Shown here one piece after another: positions 5,958 to 6,231 of a stretch of 6,231 nucleotides of DNA. The stretch comes from JACDHQ01 sp036401195 (lineage in GTDB: Bacteria > Gemmatimonadota > Gemmatimonadetes > Gemmatimonadales > Gemmatimonadaceae), in NCBI GenBank assembly GCA_036401195.1, contig DASWVQ010000236.1, positions 1 through 6,231 on the forward strand, read 5' to 3'. The stretch's first letter is position 1, and each line of letters starts with the position of its first letter. The notes under the pieces were generated by a model, which saw only the letters and a program-made list of their open reading frames with translations, had not been told where the DNA came from and searched no databases. The translations under genes and the position numbers were made by a program.

Positions 5958-6099
5958 CGCCGGAGAGACGGGGTGATGATGAGGGGGTACGAACTGTACC
6001 TGCTGACCGTCCCTAAAAACATTCAAGCGCCCATGCTCCAGGCGGAGCATGGGCGCTTGAATGTTGGAGGAGCGATCATTCTTTCAGATGGTACCCCCT
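5958..6099 (+). repeat. Palindrome-bounded intergenic repeat, element 2
   Basis: It belongs to the same family as element 1 but is inverted in the window. The left end, 5958-5990, is CGCCGGAGAGACGGGG followed by TGATGATGAGGGGGTAC, then GAACTGTACCTGCTGACC. The right end has GGAGCGATCA (6069-6078) and TTTCAGATGGTACCCCCT (6082-6099), exact reverse complements of 1812-1821 and 1790-1807. Beyond GTACCCCCT the outer inverted-repeat sequence seen in element 1 is missing, so this end is truncated or diverged. The interior is 72 nt shorter than in element 1 between the shared blocks and is dominated by a perfect hairpin. GGTAC-GAACT-GTACC (5986-6000) makes another small stem. Confidence 0.75.
6018..6065 (-). 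terminator. Perfect 22-bp hairpin, possible minus-strand intrinsic terminator
   Basis: Arms 6018-6039 and 6044-6065 are perfect reverse complements around the loop AGGC. On the minus strand the 3' arm ends ...GAATGTT and runs into TTTAGGG, giving a five-T tract, as in a Rho-independent terminator. On the plus strand it is followed by GGAGGAG, with no T run. It would stop transcription coming from beyond the right edge toward the permease. The same structure is the core of element 2, so it may instead serve the element. Confidence 0.5.
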
Positions 6100-6231
6100 T
6101 GTATGTCGCCAAGTCGGCAGATTGAGCGCAAGTTGGCTCGGGGCACTAGCCCGATACCCCCTGGGTGTCACACACCGCGGATGAGCCGGGGCGGTGTCCC
6201 GACCACAGCTCAGCGAAAGCCCGAACAGTTG
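6100..6231. other. Right-edge stretch without recognisable gene
   Basis: No open frame with family signatures, tRNA or convincing promoter is visible here. Two modest inverted repeats occur: GGGC-ACTA-GCCC (6141-6152) and ACACCGC/GCGGTGT (6172-6178/6191-6197, 12-nt loop). No T run follows either closely enough to call a terminator. It may be the flank of a gene beyond the window. Confidence 0.5.

Noticed and set aside
6121..6231. tRNA or other structured RNA at the right edge.
   Set aside because: No cloverleaf, no T-loop GGTTCGA-like sequence and no conserved stem could be found; only two modest inverted repeats.

Overview
This 6.2-kb window is very GC-rich and comes from a bacterial chromosome. 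A heme A synthesis operon indicates an aerobic organism with an aa3/caa3-type terminal oxidase. GC content, protein style and gene mix would fit Gemmatimonadota or a similar high-GC Gram-negative lineage, but this is an impression, since no rRNA or other marker gene is present.

Layout. (1) Nt 2-424, plus strand: the C-terminal catalytic (HATPase) end of a sensor histidine kinase, cut by the window edge. (2) Nt 487-1752, plus: a patatin-like phospholipase/acyl hydrolase with its Ser-Asp dyad. (3) Nt 1753-2101: a gene-free stretch between convergent genes, filled by a palindrome-bounded repeat element (element 1) and an adjoining repeat module. (4) Nt 2102-4380, minus: a compact four-gene operon read right to left. 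It holds a 73-aa two-helix membrane protein resembling the membrane hairpin of cytochrome oxidase subunit II, ctaA (heme A synthase), ctaB (heme O synthase) and an uncharacterised 83-aa protein. Gaps or overlaps are 10 nt, ATGA and TGATG, so translation is probably coupled. CtaB farnesylates protoheme to heme O and CtaA oxidises heme O to heme A for the oxidase. The oxidase subunits themselves are not in the window. (5) Nt 4381-4440: a short divergent intergenic region with a candidate promoter that would give a nearly leaderless permease mRNA. (6) Nt 4441-5862, plus: a 12-TM APC-superfamily amino acid permease. (7) Nt 5844-6231: tandem ~57-nt repeat modules that start inside the permease's last codons, then a second element (element 2) with a perfect 22-bp hairpin, then about 130 nt with nothing identifiable.

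The least ordinary part is the repeat family. Both elements follow directly behind a stop codon, in the same orientation as that gene (element 1 behind the heme operon on the minus strand, element 2 behind the permease on the plus strand). Both show the same order: module(s) carrying a GCGATACCA-type nonamer, then a GGGGTGATGATGAGGGGGTAC end, then a variable interior, then a TTTCAGATGGTACCCCCT end. The interiors differ completely, while the ends and a possible in-frame peptide (MMRGY[D/E]LYLLT...SDGTP) are shared. I do not recognise this family. It could be a MITE/REPIN-like non-autonomous element, a structured 3'-UTR RNA, or a repeat encoding a tiny protein.
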